This document shows, in pieces, positions 10,488-24,500 of a stretch of 64,000 nt of DNA (positions are counted from its first letter, which is position 1; each line of letters begins with the position of its first letter). Both the position numbers and the translations under genes were made by a program. The notes beneath the pieces were generated by a model that was given only the letters and a program-made list of their open reading frames with translations, did no database searches and was not told where the DNA came from. The DNA is taken from positions 7,819,519 to 7,883,518 of the forward strand of contig NC_064036.1 of the NCBI RefSeq assembly GCF_932526225.1. The letters run 5' to 3'. Origin of the DNA: Nematostella vectensis. Taxonomy: Eukaryota > Cnidaria > Anthozoa > Actiniaria > Edwardsiidae.

Positions 10488-13400
10488 ATGTCTGGTACTG
10501 ATGATCAATCGTGCAATTTTTTTAAAGGTATGTTTACGAACGGAAATGTTTACGTGATGCTACGATTTTCTTGATCTAATCCACGTGTACTATGTAGTGA
10601 CATCAAGCAGCAGTCTTCTTCTTTCTTCTTATTATTACTCCTAAGTAGCTTTCGCTAATACTAGGAGGCATTAAGCAAGCACTGTCACTGGGGGTGGTCA
10701 CTGCCAGAGGGTTTATTGCGTCCCCAGTGGTTCTTTTACGTCCCTTCGGTTCAGGTTTAGTGTAGTACAGCTTGAAGAGACGGGACCTCCGGTTTAGTGT
10801 CCTTATCCGAGAAGACTGGAAACACGGGAGAATAACTTCAACTCACTTGTGACAAATTCGATTCAAGGCAGAAACCCGGAAAAAATCCCCAGTTTGAGCC
10901 AGGATTCGAACCTGGGCCACAGCGGTGAGAGGCCAACGCGCTAACACACTAGGCCACCCGTGCTTCCCGTATTAAACAAAAGCAGTATAGGAGCTGCATG
11001 AGCCAGTTCATATGGGCATGATCACAATATGCCATTTTTACATACATGGCACCTGGCCATGGGTGGAAACTTGTGTGAGAGGGGGGGGGGGGGGGGGAGC
11101 TGTGGACATTTTTTTTACTTATCTTTTATGAAAATTATAATAAACTTATCTGGCATATTCAGCAGGTAATGTTGGAAATGCTCAAAATCAACATGAGCAC
11201 GGTCACTCACATGATCACAGTCACGAACATGGCCACACCCATGAAGTCATGACAAGTCCCGGGCTCTGGACAAGCAGAGATAAACCCATTCATAGAGCTG
11301 ATTTTGCTGAGGTATGTTTGCAATGATCGACACCTGCCAGTCAGGTGTCTGTTAAACAAGCTTCAAAATTTTACCATGCTCTCAAAATTATTTTAAAATC
11401 CCATGTGTTCTTCAGACCCTTTCCCATTGCTCTGACAAAATATTATGTTGCTATAAGATAAATTTATTAAATTATGTCTCTTTTCAGAGTGGTAAAGGAT
11501 GTTTTCGTGAAACAAGATTTGGCCATTTTCCATCCTACGAGAAACATGAAATCGTCCATTTCGACCTCCGTGAAACGTGATTTAATGATTTAAAAGGCCA
11601 TTTTTTGGTCTGTGAAACGTGAAAAGCCATTTCGCCCAGTTCGTGAATCTCGGTTGGCAACAAGGCCTCTATAGATAACTGGATAAGTTTAGGGATGGTT
11701 GGCATTTCTGGCTGTTTGTCCAGTATACAATAAGGATGGTAGATACTAAGAAATTAGCCATATTTTGGTTGCTTTGTTTCAGCGTGCATTTACAGTTGGC
11801 ATAGGAGGGCCTGTAGGCTCTGGAAAAACAGCCTTGGTGCTTGCACTTTGCAAATATCTACGAGACAGCTGTAATATTTGTGTGGTCACTAATGATATTT
11901 TTACAAAGTAAGTCAGCTCCCATACTCACATCCCCTTGGGTAATGAGAGCAAAAAGAAAGAAACAAAAGACATGTAGTGGGGTAGATGGTTGGTTCTCAG
12001 AAAACCAAAGGAAAAACAGTTTATTGTAACTGTTTTAACCAGTTTTTGCCACCAATGTACATGTACACAGGCCCGTAGCCAGGATTTTGAGAGGGGGGGT
12101 TCATTTACCCATTAAGAGGACAATTTTCTCTTATAGCTCGTCCTAGCTCGCAGTGTTACTCAATTTTCCTTCATCAGAGGGGACCTTCCAGTCCAGTGGG
12201 GTGGTTCTTCTGAACTCCCCTGGCTGCGGGCCTGTACAGTATATCAATGATAGTGTTATTTTTAATTTCTAATCAAATTCATACCGAATTCCTAAGTTGA
12301 AATTTGAAAATAAGATTGATTTGAATGTGTCCTGTAGATGAGTTCTCTTTTCTATTTAAATTCTTATACTTATATTTTATTTATTCTTCCTGCTGTTAGA
12401 GAAGACTGGGAGTTTCTCGTTAAAAATAAAGCTCTTGATGAGGAGAGAATGAGAGCGGTGGAGACTGGAGGCTGTCCGCATGCTGCTATAAGAGAGGTAG
12501 AATATATCAAGAAACCCTGATAATGTGCTCTGGGGAATTATTTTGATTGGAATTGACTTGTGGAAAGTTATTAACAATCATATGTCCAGTGAGAATAGGG
12601 CTTGACTAAGATGTTTTTGTTACAGTGGTGGGTGGTTCCACTTGAGTAATAGTCTGTCCTCTCCCCCCCCCCCCCCCCCCTTGGTATACCCCTAGTGTGG
12701 ACCACCCTCCCCTCCCTTGTGGTATGCCCTGACATGGATGAGCTGTCTTGGATGAGCTCAGAGAATTCTCACATCTTTGCTTATTGTTGGGTTTCTAGCT
12801 TTTTGCCTCTATCACTCTTGACATGTGAGCTGAAGTGCCTAAGTAGCACCTAAACTATTTGGATGTAAAACCTAATAACAAAAATAAGCCTCTTGCACTT
12901 TTACATTTTCAAAAATAAGACCCCCCCCTAGCAATTTTTAACTTGGTTAATGGCTTATTGTTAATTTCTATTTTTTAGGATTTCTCTCTAAATATGGAAG
13001 AGGTGAAGCAATTGACAAAACAGTTCCACCCTGAATTTGTTATCATAGAGTCAGGAGGTGATAATCTAGCTGCTAACTACAGCCGTGAGCTTGCTGACTA
13101 CATAATATATGTCATAGATGTTGCAGGTATATCTACTAAAGTGCCCTTTGTGTAGTTACTGCATAGCTTTGTTAGAAGCAGAGTTTTTTTTCAAAAGCAT
13201 GCAAGTTTATAGGCATAGATGGCAATTCTCCCTCATTAGCCAGGTGTCTAGGATTTGAGCATTTTCACCTGCAGAAAAGCCATTGTCTCCAATTTTTTTT
13301 AGCAAGAATTCAATTTTTTTTTTAAAAATGATCACCCATTTTCCATGTTGATACCACTTTGTATGTAAAAAATAAGAAAAGAAATTCATCAAAGATCTTT

Positions 13401-14493
13401 TTAGGGGTTGGAGGTTGGTAGGTTATTTCCGCCAAGAGTCTTATTTTCTTTATTAATATGGTAGTCTTTAAGAGTGTTTGGTGCTGTGGCATACCCCTTG
13501 CCCCTCCCCTTTAGTGAAACCTCTAGTTTCAGACCTGATTGCTCTTTTTAAAGTACCCAATAATAGATCTCACTTATTGATCAAGTGTGCTGGCCAAACT
13601 TATGGAGCCTCCAAATTTCTACATTGTTTAATGACCCATAAGCAAAGCTTGCATTGTAGCGCAGTAGCTGTATGATAAATCTCATTATGGCGTCGCATGT
13701 TAACAAAGTGTGAGCTCTCTTTCACAGGGGGTGACAAAGTGCCCCGTAAAGGAGGGCCAGGTATAACACAGAGCGATCTACTAGTAATTAATAAAACAGA
13801 CTTGGCGGATGCTGTTGGAGCGGATCTTAAGGTGAAGTACAACACTCATCAGGGACTCATATTGTAGGCTGATTATGGGTGTATTAAGTAAGAAGATGTG
13901 GGGGGTCTTTAAAAGAGGGGAGCATAGAAATTCACAAGTTTGCAAAGACCCCATTCCACCCTCTCTTTGAATAATGTGTTTGATGACACAGAGAGCACCC
14001 TGTGATCCCATACAACTCACAAATCGTTTTGATTTTACCCTGCAGCCAATCAAAAACAAAACAAAAAACAGTGCCTTTTTCATAAGAACATTCAGCCTGA
14101 GATTTCGTCAGATTCTAAGAACATTATAAGAACATGCCGAGGCTTAGATAGCAGCAAAAAATATATATTTTTTATTTGTGAGTTCTATTTTAAATGTTTC
14201 ATTGGTACCCTTGAAATTCAAGAACGTCCGTAAGAACATTCTCTACCAAAAAATGCTCCAAAAATAAGAACGGCCCAGCCTTAACTGTGTAACCAGACGA
14301 ATTATATAAAAAGAGTAAAGATCAACTTGGTATAAAACTTATTTATGTTTTCTTGTTTTGTAAGGTTATGGAAAGGGAATCTGCCATAATGCGACAGGGG
14401 GGTCCTACCATCTTTTCACAAGCAAAACACATGAAGGGAGTCCCAGAGATAGCAGAGCTAGTCTTGCGCGCCCAGAAGGCAGCAGTTCAGTGA
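10488..14493 (+). CDS. ureG: Urease accessory GTPase UreG
   Basis: SIMIBI-class GTPase that drives nickel insertion into urease. Seven exons: 10488-10527, 11163-11311, 11783-11907, 12400-12496, 12979-13126, 13728-13831 and 14365-14493, with phases closing to a 263-residue protein. Visible motifs are a His-rich N-terminal stretch in exon 2 (nickel-binding type), the P-loop [25 protein letters not shown], the metal-binding [27 protein letters not shown], and the base-specificity motif [13 protein letters not shown]. Exon 2 could also begin at 11166, because CAG is repeated; the frame is unchanged. First-exon assignment rests on phase and promoter position and is the least certain part. A poly(A) signal AATAAA lies 116 nt after the stop. 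Urease itself is not in the window. Confidence 0.94.
10612..10968 (-). mobile_element. tRNA-derived SINE in UreG intron 1
   Basis: Read on the minus strand, the head (10968 to about 10894) resembles tRNA-Glu, with an A-box-like GTGGCCTAGTGTGTTAGCG and a perfect B box GGTTCGAATCC. A roughly 280-bp unrelated body follows, ending in a pyrimidine/CTT-AAG-rich tail near 10612. There is no intact acceptor stem, so this is not a functional tRNA gene. Confidence 0.8.
12068..12234. mobile_element. MITE, CAGGCCCG...CGGGCCTG
   Basis: Imperfect inverted repeats of about 16 bp (CAGGCCCGTAGCCAGG and CCTGGCTGCGGGCCTG) with TACA on both flanks. It lies in UreG intron 3. A non-coding insertion of the CAGG-ended family. 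Confidence 0.7.
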
Positions 14494-14608
14494 GTAACTA
14501 GCAAAACTAGGATGCATAAAACTCTAAGGACAGATTGTAACGTGAAAAGAAAGTGATTTACCAGGGAGTGATGGAATTTGATTGAAAGTTAATGCATGCG
14601 AAACGAAA

Positions 14609-14614
14609 AATAAA
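14609..14614 (+). terminator. UreG poly(A) signal
   Basis: AATAAA 116 nt after the TGA stop of UreG, the first such hexamer downstream. Confidence 0.6.
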
Positions 14615-15447
14615 ATTCTATTTTTTATGACAACTTCAATGTTGGTAACTTGGGGATGTTTTTAGTAAACTTGGGGTGCTTATTTGTGAGACGTCGGCCC
14701 GAGTTTTTCTCTTACTTCGCTAAAACAAGTGCGTGACGCGGAGCGAATGGCTACAGTAGGGATTTACGAAGGCAGAGAGGCGAAAACGTCAGATTAATCA
14801 GCGCTGTATGTATTGGCAGAGACGCTGTGAGATCCATTCATATAACGGTGAATTCATTCCCGGAGCAAGAGGCCCAACAACAAAACAAAAACGATTTGGC
14901 GCGCACTAGTCACATGACCTAGAGGGGAGAGTTGCTATGTCACCTGGAAAAGTTGCCAAGTCTCATTTTATATCCTGAAGCCCGCATCATGGGTCAAATA
15001 GTCCCAAGGCGAAAATCAATTGGCTTTTTGCCTTATGCTCGCGTTTATTGTGTTGACGGTGATGGTGGAAGAGCAAGTTATTCCCACATCGTTAGCACTC
15101 GCCCGTTAGAAATCATATACTGCCAATGACGTATTCCTCGTTGGCTTCAGCCATCCCTAAATGGCGCGATATGAGATCCGACAAAAACACCCTGTTTAGT
15201 ATAAATGATCCCATAAGACTTTATTCAGTAATGGCTAAATCAATCCCTTGACCCTTTGAACGAGTAAAAAAAGAACATTACGCAAACACAAGAACGCAAA
15301 CTTTGTTCATCTTTACACAACAAAGGAGTTGTCAGAGCTCTAGCCATTAGGAGCACGGTGTGTTTGGAATTTCTCTGTCACGTTCATTGTTGCAAGTATT
15401 GCATTTCTAATGAGTATTTCAAGTCAAGCGGAGTAGAGCACGAGAGA

Positions 15448-15457
15448 TATTTATAAA
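15448..15457 (+). promoter_or_regulatory. TATA-like box of the ShK-domain gene
   Basis: TATTTATAAA about 120 bp before the start codon, leaving room for a short 5' UTR. The only such element in the upstream kilobase at a sensible distance. Confidence 0.5.
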
Positions 15458-15577
15458 CTTCACTGTGGAATGTAACTTTGCGTGCTTCAGTGGGCTGGTG
15501 CTTGTCTCTCTTCATTGACAAACCGACTTAGGGCTGCCGGCACACTCGTCTCTCGAAGCCCGAACCTGAACTGCAAA

Positions 15578-18500
15578 ATGAACCTTTCGATTTTTCTCAT
15601 CTTGAGCTTACTAGCGATTAATGCGCTAGCTGTGTATGGAGCCAGGAAGCAATCTAAAAGACATCGTTTCCCGAGTAAGTAGACCTGGTACTTGTGTTCG
15701 CAGATTATGCATTGAAATTATCTGTTTGTTTGTCAGTTTAGTAATGTTTTCATAAGTCATAGTCCGGGTTGTTGCAGTATAACTGCATGATTGCAAGCGT
15801 TTATTTTGAAACTTTCCTGCTGTTCTATCATCTGTTTCGTGAACCTACCATAGCTGTACCAACACAGGGATGTATTCTTAAAAACTCAAGACTATAATTT
15901 GAAAAAAGATTTCAATTGAAAGAGACCTCCCATGGCCTATGATAATCTGATTTGTATCTTTTTCTCTCTAGCTATCGTTTTAATGTATAACTTGTACAAA
16001 CTCCGACGGCATTCCCTGACCTAATTCTATTTGCATCTCGGAGAGTTCACGCTCGTTCAACCCCGAGGGCAAGAACTGAATGGCTTTCATCGAGGGCTTG
16101 AGTCGCGCGAAATGATTAGGAGAAAAGTCCATTGCAGAGTGCCAGTTCGACAGTTGTCGATTGCTTTCTTTTTTCTTTTTTAATAACTCAAGTTCAACGT
16201 ATACCACAAACCATTATATAAGGGCGTGGGAGAACTTTCTTATCGCAAATGTTATCTTTTGTGCTGACATGCAAACTAAAGTTTTTTAAGAGTATAAGGA
16301 CCGCTGACAAGTAAATAATCGACAAATAGACCAAATAGCGCCAGTCTGCATAATAGACAGATTCTCGCGTGACAGTCAAGTTGAAATAGCATCAAAATAG
16401 CACTCACAGCTTGTAGTTTATTGACCAATAATATTAAATATCCATAGGACGTGGAGTTGGCTCTTGGCTGAGTGGCGTCGTATTTCGTAATTGTCGGGAA
16501 ATTGCATTTTCTGCGTTTTGCTCGTGCATGGACATACCTCTCGCTCTTATAACACAATCACGGATGTGGTCGGTTATGAGGGATGTAGATCAGACAGTTA
16601 GGCGGGCTATAACAAGGTTGAGCAGTCATGGAAAATAGGGGTCATAAGAAAGCTTATTATGAGCATCGCCTGAATGACTAAACAGTATATGCGACCGTAC
16701 AAGGTCGCTACTGTTGTTACTGCGGGATATCATGCTAACATATTTGCCCAAACATGTCCGAAATGCTCCAAGGAAAACACAGTGTCGCTATTGTCCAACT
16801 CGATGAGTTTTTGACAGATTTCTGACCAAATAAGATAAGCTATTGATCTTAATGGCTTTTCATATAATGGCTTCCCAAAAGTTTGACTGCGTTTCATATA
16901 ATAAAGATTATTCATAAAGATTATGATAACACTTTGTAAGATAAAAAAGGCGTGTATGCCTGTCTCTTTTCCGAGCCTTTTCGAGACAAAAGACTTTCAG
17001 GCAGTTTATGTTGTCTTGTCCGACGTAGAAACGGCACAAACGCATGCTCGGCACTACCCTCTCATCTGCTTTTGTGATTATACCGACGAAAATCAACCCG
17101 ACACGATAGAAATCTCCCCCTGCGAACCATGGCATGGTGGCCTGTCTGATCAACTCGCCTGTTTTCTCACATCAATAGAAAAGGGTTATACCTCGTCTTA
17201 CAATGCCAAGCCGGTAGCCGGTAGTGCTATCACATTACAGTGAATAAAATGTTTCAAGAAGTTGCTTTGCTTTTTCTAATTTCCAGAATTCGGACGACTT
17301 GCACAGACAGGTTAAGGCATTTATTTATTTCTAAACTTTGTTGTTTCCTGAGTTTGCTCGCTGTTCGCGGAAACACGCAGATCCTGCTGATTCAAACACT
17401 CAAAAACACATCGGGGGTGTGTTCTTTTTGACCAATGACAATATTGATTCCAAACCTCTTTTAGCTGTCAACACTCTCTCTTCCACTTGAATAACGATGG
17501 ATAACTAACCCCATTGTATCCCCTTTAGCGATATCTGCTTCTTCCCCTAATCTAACAGTTCCTGTTTGGGGATAATGGTTTTGGGGTTTGTGGCTTGCAG
17601 GACCTAAGGCATGGATGGTATACTCCGCTGACCCTGTTCAATCCGGTAAGCTTCGCGGGTGTCCCGCGGGTCCCGTACGGGACGTGCCTGTCCGAAGCCT
17701 TAAGCTTCTCTGCGCAGACACGTTAAGCTTTTTTATTCCGGAAGGATTAAATGTGTCTTACGTGTGTAAGGTTTAGTGTGTTATGGATTATGCATTGCAT
17801 AATGCATAAGCGATTCTTCAATGATGTCGTCACTTCTTTTTAAAGTAACTAATTTGCGTGATGCAAGCGAGCGAACGTGGCTGCTTTGCGTGATGCAAGT
17901 AGGAGGACGTGACTGATTTGCGTAATGCAAGCGAGTGAACGTGGCTGATTTGCGTGATGCAAGTGGGTGAACGTGACTGATTTGCGTGATGCAAGCGAGT
18001 GAACGTGACTGATTTGCCTGATGCAAGCGAGTTAACGTTGCTGTTCTGCGTGATGCAAGTAATATAACGTGACTGATTTGAGTGATGCAAGTGAGAGGAC
18101 GTGACGTAAGTGAGAGGACGTGATTGTTCGCGTGATGCAAGAGAGATAACGTGACTAATTGCGTGATGCAAGTAAAATAACGTGACTGATTTGCGTGATG
18201 CAAGTAAAATAACGTGACTGATTTGCGTGATGCAAGTAAAATAACGTGACTGATTTGCGTAAGGCAGGCGAGAGGACGTGATTGTTCGCGTGGCAAGTGA
18301 GAAAACGTGATGCGTGATGCAAGTAAAATAACGTGATTGTTTCCGTGATGTAGGTGAGATAACGTGACCGATTTGCGTGATGCAAGTGAGAGGACGTGAT
18401 TTTTTTCGTGGTGATTTTCTTGATGCTAGTGAGTAACGTGATTGTTTGCAAATGAGATTTGGTGACATGAGTGAACGTGACTGATTTGCCTGATGAAAGT

Positions 18501-21500
18501 GAGTTAACGTGGCTTTTTTGCGTGATGCAAGTGAGATAAACGTGACTGATTTGCGTGATGGATGCAAGTGAGACGACATGACTGATTCGCGTAAAGCAAG
18601 TGAGAGGACGTGATTGTTTGCGTGATGTAGGTGAAATAACATGACTGATTTGCGTGATGCAAGTAAAATAACGTTGTTTCCGTGTTGCAAGTGAGATAAC
18701 GTGGTTGTTTGCGTGATGAAAGTGAGTAACGTGATTGCGTGATGCAAGTGAGTAACGTGATTGTTTGCAAGTGAGATAACGTGACTTACTTGCGTAATGC
18801 AAACGAGTTGCCTGATTTGCGTGATCCAAGCGAGTGAACGTGAATGTTTGCGTGATGCAAGCGGGTGAACGTGAATGTTTGCGTGACAGATGTTTTTTCT
18901 CTCAGATGAAGCGAATGACTGCTTCGATGTGCGCCCGCAGTGCCACCGGTGGGCTAGCCACGATCAGTACTGTGTATATGCGAGTTATTTTATGAAGCGA
19001 AACTGTAGAAAAACCTGTAAATATTGCGGTAAGTATAATGGTTTGAGACCTTGTAATGCATTCAACTTATTTATTTGGCGGAACCCTTCTTACTTGGGCC
19101 GTTCGTGAAAGTTGTAGCTACCATATAGTGAATGTTGTAGCTTCTCGCGTATGATACCCTTTATTCTTTCTGTAGTTTTAGTTCGAACGGTACCATCATA
19201 TGAAATGTTTTTTGTTTTTTTGCCATGAGATTTTGATGATCAGGTTTTATATCAACAGATGCCTCTATTGGGTCCTTCGAGGAGGGGAGAGGTACGTAGT
19301 TATTAGGGAGCTTAAGCAAACACGTTTCTGGACGACATACGGCAACCGAAAGTAGATAATCTTTTGGTTTAACGCTATCGCAAAGCTAGAAGGTTTCATA
19401 TTTTAGACTGCGTGGTAGAATTTAAACGTCTTCTTTCATTGGAATTGAGCAAAAACATTTAAAAAGACGGAAAACGTTAAACTTCCGGTTGCCGTCTGTC
19501 GTTCAGAAACATGTTTGCGAACGTGAGTTAGTACGATACATTCGTGGACGGCGATACTAACACTGTAATGATTTACCTTGCTTGTTTCAGTTCAACCCGC
19601 TCCGGCTAAGGGTATGTTTAACGCTTTATTAACGCGACATGATCCATAACACTGCATTTATTAATATATCGCCATCGTAACTATACGCCACGATACTCGT
19701 AACACTGCATATAGCTACAGTGCTACAACGCTCATTACTATAACTGCCTATACCTATAGCGCCACAACACGTATGATTTTAACACTGCACAATGGCGCTA
19801 TAGCGCCACAAGCGTATGACCGTAACACTGCATATAGTTATAGCGCCACAACACGTATGATTTTAACACTGCACAATGGCGCTATAGCGCCACAAGCGTA
19901 TGACCGTAACAATGCATATAGCTATAGCGCCACAAGCGTATGACCGTAACAATGCATATAGCTATAGCGCCACAAGCGTATGACCGTAACACTGCATATA
20001 GTTATAGCGCCACAAGCGTATGACCGTAACAATGCATATAGCTATAGCGCCACAAGCGTATGACCGTAACACTGCATATAGCTATAGCGCCTCAAGCGTA
20101 TGACTGTAATACTGCATATAGTTATAGCGCCACAACGCGCACGATCGTAACTCCATATATCTACAGCGCCCATTATTATAATACTGAAAATAGCCATAGA
20201 GCCACAAGCGTATGACCGTAACAATTCATATAGCTATAGCGCCACAAGCGTATGACTGTAACAATGCATATAGTTATAGCGCCACAAGCGTATGACCGTA
20301 ACAATGCATATAGCTATAGCGCCACAAGCGTATGACCGTAACACTGCATATAGCTATAGCGCCACAAGCGTATGACCGTAACAATGCATATAGTTATAGC
20401 GCCACAAGCGTATGACCGTAACACTGCATATAGCTATAGCGCCACAAGCGTATGACCGTAACAATTCATATAGCTATAGCGCCACAAGCGTATGACTGTA
20501 ACACTGCATATAGCTATAGCGCCACAAGCGTATGACTGTAACAATGCATATAGTTATAGCGCCACAAGCGTATGACTGTAACAATGCATATAGCTATAGC
20601 GCCACAAGCGTATGACCGTAACAATTCATATAGTTATAGCGCCACAAGCTTATGACCGTAACAATGCATATAGTTATAGCGCCACAAGCGTATGACCGTA
20701 ACAATGCATATAGCTATAGCGCCACAAGCGTATGACCGTAACAATGCATATAGTTATAGCGCCACAAGCGTATGACCGTAACACTGCATATAGCTATAGC
20801 GCCACAAGCGAATGACCGTAACAATGCATATAGCTATAGCGCCACAAGCGTATGACCGTAACAATGCATATAGTTATAGCGCCACAACGCGCACGATCGT
20901 AACACTGCATATATCTACAGCGCCCATTATTATAATACTGAAAATAGCTACATCGCCACAGTGCGCATTATTACAACACTGAATATAGCTATAGAGCCAC
21001 AAAGCTCATGACCGTAACACTTTGTATAGTTATTTATAGAAACGCATACGAGAATAACGCTGCATTTCAATTAAAACACGACTTTACTCTATCAAAGTTC
21101 CTCCCTACTGGCTTGTAAATTGGAAACCAAGGATAAACCCTTGTAGAACACCATTTTGCAATATTCTAAACAAGGTCTAACATTACTGTGCTGCATGCCC
21201 TTCTGATGTATTTACTTATCTATGACTAGATTTCTTACCTATCTATGACTAGATTTCTTACCTATCTATGACTAGATTTCTTACCTATCTAGGACTAGAT
21301 TTCTTACCTATCTAGGACTAGTAAAATGTTGTGTTCCTCCGTAGAAGGCTGCGAAGACGCTCTTGAGGACTGCCCCAAATATATGAAGTCACAGGAACAG
21401 TGTAACTTGTTTAGTGGCATGGCAAGAAAGTACTGTGCACGGACATGTGGATTTTGTAAGTCTTCTACCATTACACGAATCTTCTGTCGGCTTCAACTCA

Positions 21501-24500
21501 CGAGGCTGTTAAGTATACGATGGCGATGTTCTTACGGCCAACTGCTATTTGTTAGATCTACTACTGAGCACTTGGACTAGCTTTTTGCCAACACGGCTAA
21601 TAAGTGTTTGAATTATCTGGTATAGTTAACAGTGTCTGAGCTCCGGTTCTTATTCATGTTCCTTGACAGTATAACAACGTGTGATCGTTTCTAGGTTGTT
21701 CAGATCGTATTCCCGATTGTAGCATTTTTATCCGGAACCCGTCTCAATGCAAAGGACTGAACGGCTTTTTCAGGAATTACTGCCCCAAGACGTGCAAGAT
21801 GTGCGGTAAGGTGTGGCACGTGGGGGTAGGGTGTTAGGATTAGGAGGGGTTTAGAGGATAATTGTTATGAGGGGGGGAGAGAGGGTGGCGAGGGGGTAGA
21901 TATTAGGCTACCTCAGAACTTGGATTCTAGAAGAATTCTCATAACGTTGGAAAGATCGTTAAGAGCATTAGCACTAAAGAGATTTTTTTTATACCTTTAA
22001 TTTGTTGTTATTTGTATGATTAAATATTACAATATTATGCATGCACATTTTTTCACACACGATTTAATACAATTTAAACGGTTTCATACCTCAATTCAAA
22101 CCTTTTTTCTTATCTCTGTTTTGAGTCGTATGTTTCCTGAAATCTTTTTAGGTTCTATTCTCCCCATCAAGCTGCCTGGTTGCGCTGATGAGCTAGATGA
22201 CTGTTCCGTGTTCGCTAAGAATGACCAGTGCGGCGTCCATAAGCTGTTTTGCTCTAAGTACTGCGCTCAGAGTTGCGGCTTCTGCAATAATGGTGGTAAG
22301 CTTTGGTGTTCTAGGAATGTGTGCTATTCCCGGAACGTGTGGTATTCTAGTAATGTGTGGTATTCTAGGAATGCATAGTATAATCACCAGTAGAGATAGC
22401 AACAAAGTCGGCCTAAATTTCAAGAAGTCTGGTATGACCGTCATTTTTGTCCATCATGTTCGCGTCAAGCTACTTATTTATCTTCTGGTAGAGTAACTTA
22501 TTTTATATGTTCCCAGCTACAAAGGGACCCAAGACTGACGCTCATTCCGTAAAGCCCAACACTGCCGCACCAGTAGGGCAAGACACGGCGCCACCACCAG
22601 TACCTACTACGCTAACACCGGCACACCCAGACACGACACAGACTCCCGCCCCTACCACTGGTATCCCCGAAAAGGAAGTGATGAAAGAGGTCTCTACTGG
22701 TTTTCTATCCAAGTCCAAACCACTAGTACCACCAACAGAGATCAGTGGACCAGGACCTAAAGAGACGCTACCCCCTACACCAGCTACCCTACCCCCCACC
22801 ACTGTCCCCCCTGCACCAGCACCCGTCCCAGACAAGGGCTTCGTCGATGGCGGGCTGAGAAAAGGATGTAAGTTCGGCAGCTAGCGTGACATTAGAACGC
22901 TTTGTCACGCAACTGACTTTGTCCTGTTGTTGCCATTGTGACGGTTTTTCAGCGTGTATCGACCTGCTGGCAGAATGTAAGGACTATGTCTTAGAGAACC
23001 CCGACTACTGCAAGTACCACGTGCGATTCATGAAGAAACACTGCAACAAGTCATGCGGCTTTTGTGGTAAGAAATCACGTGACATGTGACACGTTCTATA
23101 CACGTGGCACTCGTACGATCACGTGATACGACCATGTGACTCGATCTACACACGACCTAACTCTTTTACTTTAATTAAAAAATAACTATAAAAATGCTTA
23201 AGTTCTTTCATTAGGTAACAGCTGTTCTTGTATCTTGCCTAAGATTTGACGTTTCAATAAGCTTGTGCACAGACCCTCTAGGTCGAGAAAAGCAGAAATT
23301 TGAAGGTCTCGAAAGGTCTTTGCACAGTCTTCTATTTGTTATGAACGTTTTCGGCCCAGAGGATTGCATATCGTTTTGGAGATGTTCTTTGTTTCGGGGA
23401 ATACCTTATGTATTCTTCATTCACTATTTTAAAATAACGATATGTACTCTTTAAAAACTAGTAATACTGACAACGCGCATGGCTTTAGTAACCGATACTA
23501 ACAAAACCTTCTGTGCTGTCGTGTGATTGCTATAGATCTAATTACCGAGGAGCCCCCCACACAGTATGAAGAAGGTAACGTTGGACTTGATTCACTTAGA
23601 ACTGACACTCTTAAGGCGACTCGACCCAGTATTTTCATAGCGGTACCACTCTTTTAAAATCCCTCATGCCGAGACTCGTCAAACAAATGGCTCTTTACGA
23701 TTTTTCCTAAAATACCCATGCGGTTAGGCAAGCATGTGATGTCTACATTCCTGGTATTTTTTTTCTTAGGGGTCGACATGGCTTAGTAACACGACCTAAA
23801 CTAAAAACAGGGATGCCCCCTAATCACGCGACAATAAGTCAGATTCCAGAAATTGCCATTTTTTATCAAATTTCAATCTTTATGTTACTTGGTACATTGG
23901 GATACAATTCGACGTGCATCGGTAAGAGCGATTTTAAAATGAGTGGTACCTCTATGAAAATACTGGGTCGGGTCGCCTTAATATCCGAAGGGTTCTCGCA
24001 GATGACAAAGTAAATCTACTTCAAAATAATAGAATACAAGCACATCTAATGCATGCGCACAATTCAAGAAAGTAGCTTAATTAACAGAATTAATCGTAAC
24101 AGTACAGCAACTACTATTCAACTTGCTTTAAATGTTTTCGTTTTGCTTGTTTGTAAAAGTAAAAGAAAGTGTCCAGCAGTCAGATATGGTCCTTATCTAT
24201 TGCTCGTTAATTCGGTCAGTCCTTGAGTACGCTGCTCCTGTCTGGGCCTCCCTTCCTGAGTACCTTGCAGAGCTTATCGAAACAGTACAACGAAAAGCTA
24301 TTCGAATAATCTACCCTTGCCTTAGCTATGAATCAGGGCTCAAAGTAGCAAAAATGGACTCACTTACAGTCCGCAGAGCAGAACTGTGCCGTCGATTCAT
24401 GGCCAAAGCAAGATGCACTGAGCCTATAAAATATATAATACAATCTGGGACTGAGGTCGCCCATGGTTATTCGCTAAGGGGGGGTTGCAGCCGTTTGGAT

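Larger units (their letters stand above)
14494..15577. other. Intergenic between UreG and the ShK-domain gene
   Basis: Contains the UreG 3' UTR with AATAAA at 14609-14614 and the promoter and 5' UTR of the ShK gene. No further gene recognised. Confidence 0.55.

Noticed and set aside
10893..10968. tRNA-Glu gene
   Set aside because: A and B boxes are present, but the acceptor stem does not pair and the sequence continues into a SINE body with a 3' tail.
16923..17243. 106-codon plus-strand open frame in ShK-gene intron 1
   Set aside because: No recognisable domain, no splice-phase fit with the ShK exons, and an overlapping open frame on the opposite strand.
17781..18829. Minus-strand open frames of 170-305 codons
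   Set aside because: Artefacts of the 32-bp minisatellite inside ShK-gene intron 1; several frames are open together and composition follows the repeat.
19640..21025. CRISPR-like regular 40-bp array
   Set aside because: Units are contiguous without unique spacers, in an animal intron, with gradual degeneration at the ends. It is a minisatellite.
22513..22884. Independent Pro/Thr-rich protein gene
   Set aside because: It has acceptor and donor in phase 1 and fits between ShK exons 7 and 9, so it is a linker exon of that gene.
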